A DNA stretch of 64,000 nucleotides from Sphingobacterium griseoflavum (lineage in GTDB: Bacteria; Bacteroidota; Bacteroidia; Sphingobacteriales; Sphingobacteriaceae), in NCBI RefSeq assembly GCF_014653155.1, contig NZ_BNAF01000012.1, forward strand, positions 69,141 to 133,140. The letters are read 5' to 3'. Both the position numbers and the translations under genes were made by a program. Below are positions 63,861 through 64,000 of this stretch, piece after piece. The notes under the pieces were generated by a model that saw only the letters and a program-made list of their open reading frames with translations, did no database searches and was not told the origin of the DNA. Numbering within the stretch: position 1 is the stretch's first letter; each line of letters starts with the position of its first letter.

Positions 63861-64000
63861 ATGTTAGCAGGTATCCAAGAAAGAATCGACCAACTCACGC
63901 AAGAGCTGAATGACTATAACTATCAGTACTACGTTTTGGCAAATTCACCTATTTCAGATTACGATTTCGATTTGAAATTAAAGGAGTTGGAATCCTTGGA
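63861..64000 (+). CDS. ligA: NAD-dependent DNA ligase LigA, 5' part only
   Basis: The first 46 codons of the gene are in the window; the rest lies beyond the right edge. The N-terminal Ia domain reads RIDQLTQELNDYNYQYYVL and PISDYDFDLKLKELESL, the standard YY...D.Y..L pattern that binds NAD. It starts 122 bases after the GT2 gene. Confidence 0.93.
   Translation, partial: MLAGIQERIDQLTQELNDYNYQYYVLANSPISDYDFDLKLKELESL

Overview
This window is chromosomal DNA from a Bacteroidota bacterium, most likely the Sphingobacteriaceae (a Sphingobacterium, Pedobacter or Olivibacter relative). The reasons are a SusC/SusD glycan-uptake locus, a fused MurF-alanine racemase, LytS/LytTR two-component genes, a nucleoside-symporter-type MFS transporter, Tat-targeted Gfo/Idh/MocA oxidoreductases, and promoters of the Bacteroidota TTG/TAnnTTTG type. 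The species cannot be named from the sequence alone. I see no phage, insertion sequence, CRISPR array or rRNA.

Layout. (1) 1-12.3 kb is a beta-mannan polysaccharide utilisation locus (PUL) on the minus strand: an AraC regulator, SusC, SusD, a surface lipoprotein, GH26, a DUF5060-GH5-like enzyme, GH26 and GH5. A repeated 12-mer, AATACTATTTTA, lies at a nearly constant distance upstream of a Bacteroidota -7 box at three places, one of which appears to drive a gene just outside the left edge. (2) 12.4-29.2 kb is mostly housekeeping: a large TPR protein, MnmE, a DJ-1/PfpI protein, polyphosphate kinase, a WYL regulator, a GH43 enzyme, a DinB-like protein, a degenerate LytS-like protein, a DUF502 protein, MurF-Alr, RecX, and a putative outer-membrane protein beside AmtB. 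A remnant that resembles a zinc metallopeptidase lies at about 15.1-15.3 kb. (3) 29.3-29.8 kb has three tRNA genes (Gly, Leu, Pro). (4) 30-32.8 kb encodes a LytS/LytTR two-component pair with a puzzling small ORF between the two genes.

(5) 33.3-42.7 kb is an eight-gene minus-strand sugar-oxidation cluster: a SUMF1-fold protein, Gfo/Idh/MocA, ApbE, a sugar isomerase-like TIM barrel, MFS, GMC oxidoreductase, a second Gfo/Idh/MocA, and a gluconate-2-dehydrogenase subunit 3-like protein, closed by a strong terminator. It looks like a periplasmic route that oxidises a sugar or polyol and imports or rearranges the product; the substrate is unknown. (6) 42.7-64 kb holds an AEC transporter, a PagL-like lipid A deacylase, two envelope proteins, PyrF, a TlpA-like thioredoxin, an RluA-type synthase, PanB, ObgE, Adk, two tRNA-Arg genes, assorted hydrolases, a nitroreductase with its TetR gene, PepD, a sugar acetyltransferase, a UbiB-like kinase, WbqC, an LpxL-like acyltransferase overlapping a GT2 gene, and the first 140 bases of ligA.

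The most interesting signals are the operator/promoter arrangement of the mannan locus and the oxidoreductase cluster. Neither is proven to be a new system. All family assignments were made by reading the translated sequence, without database searches.
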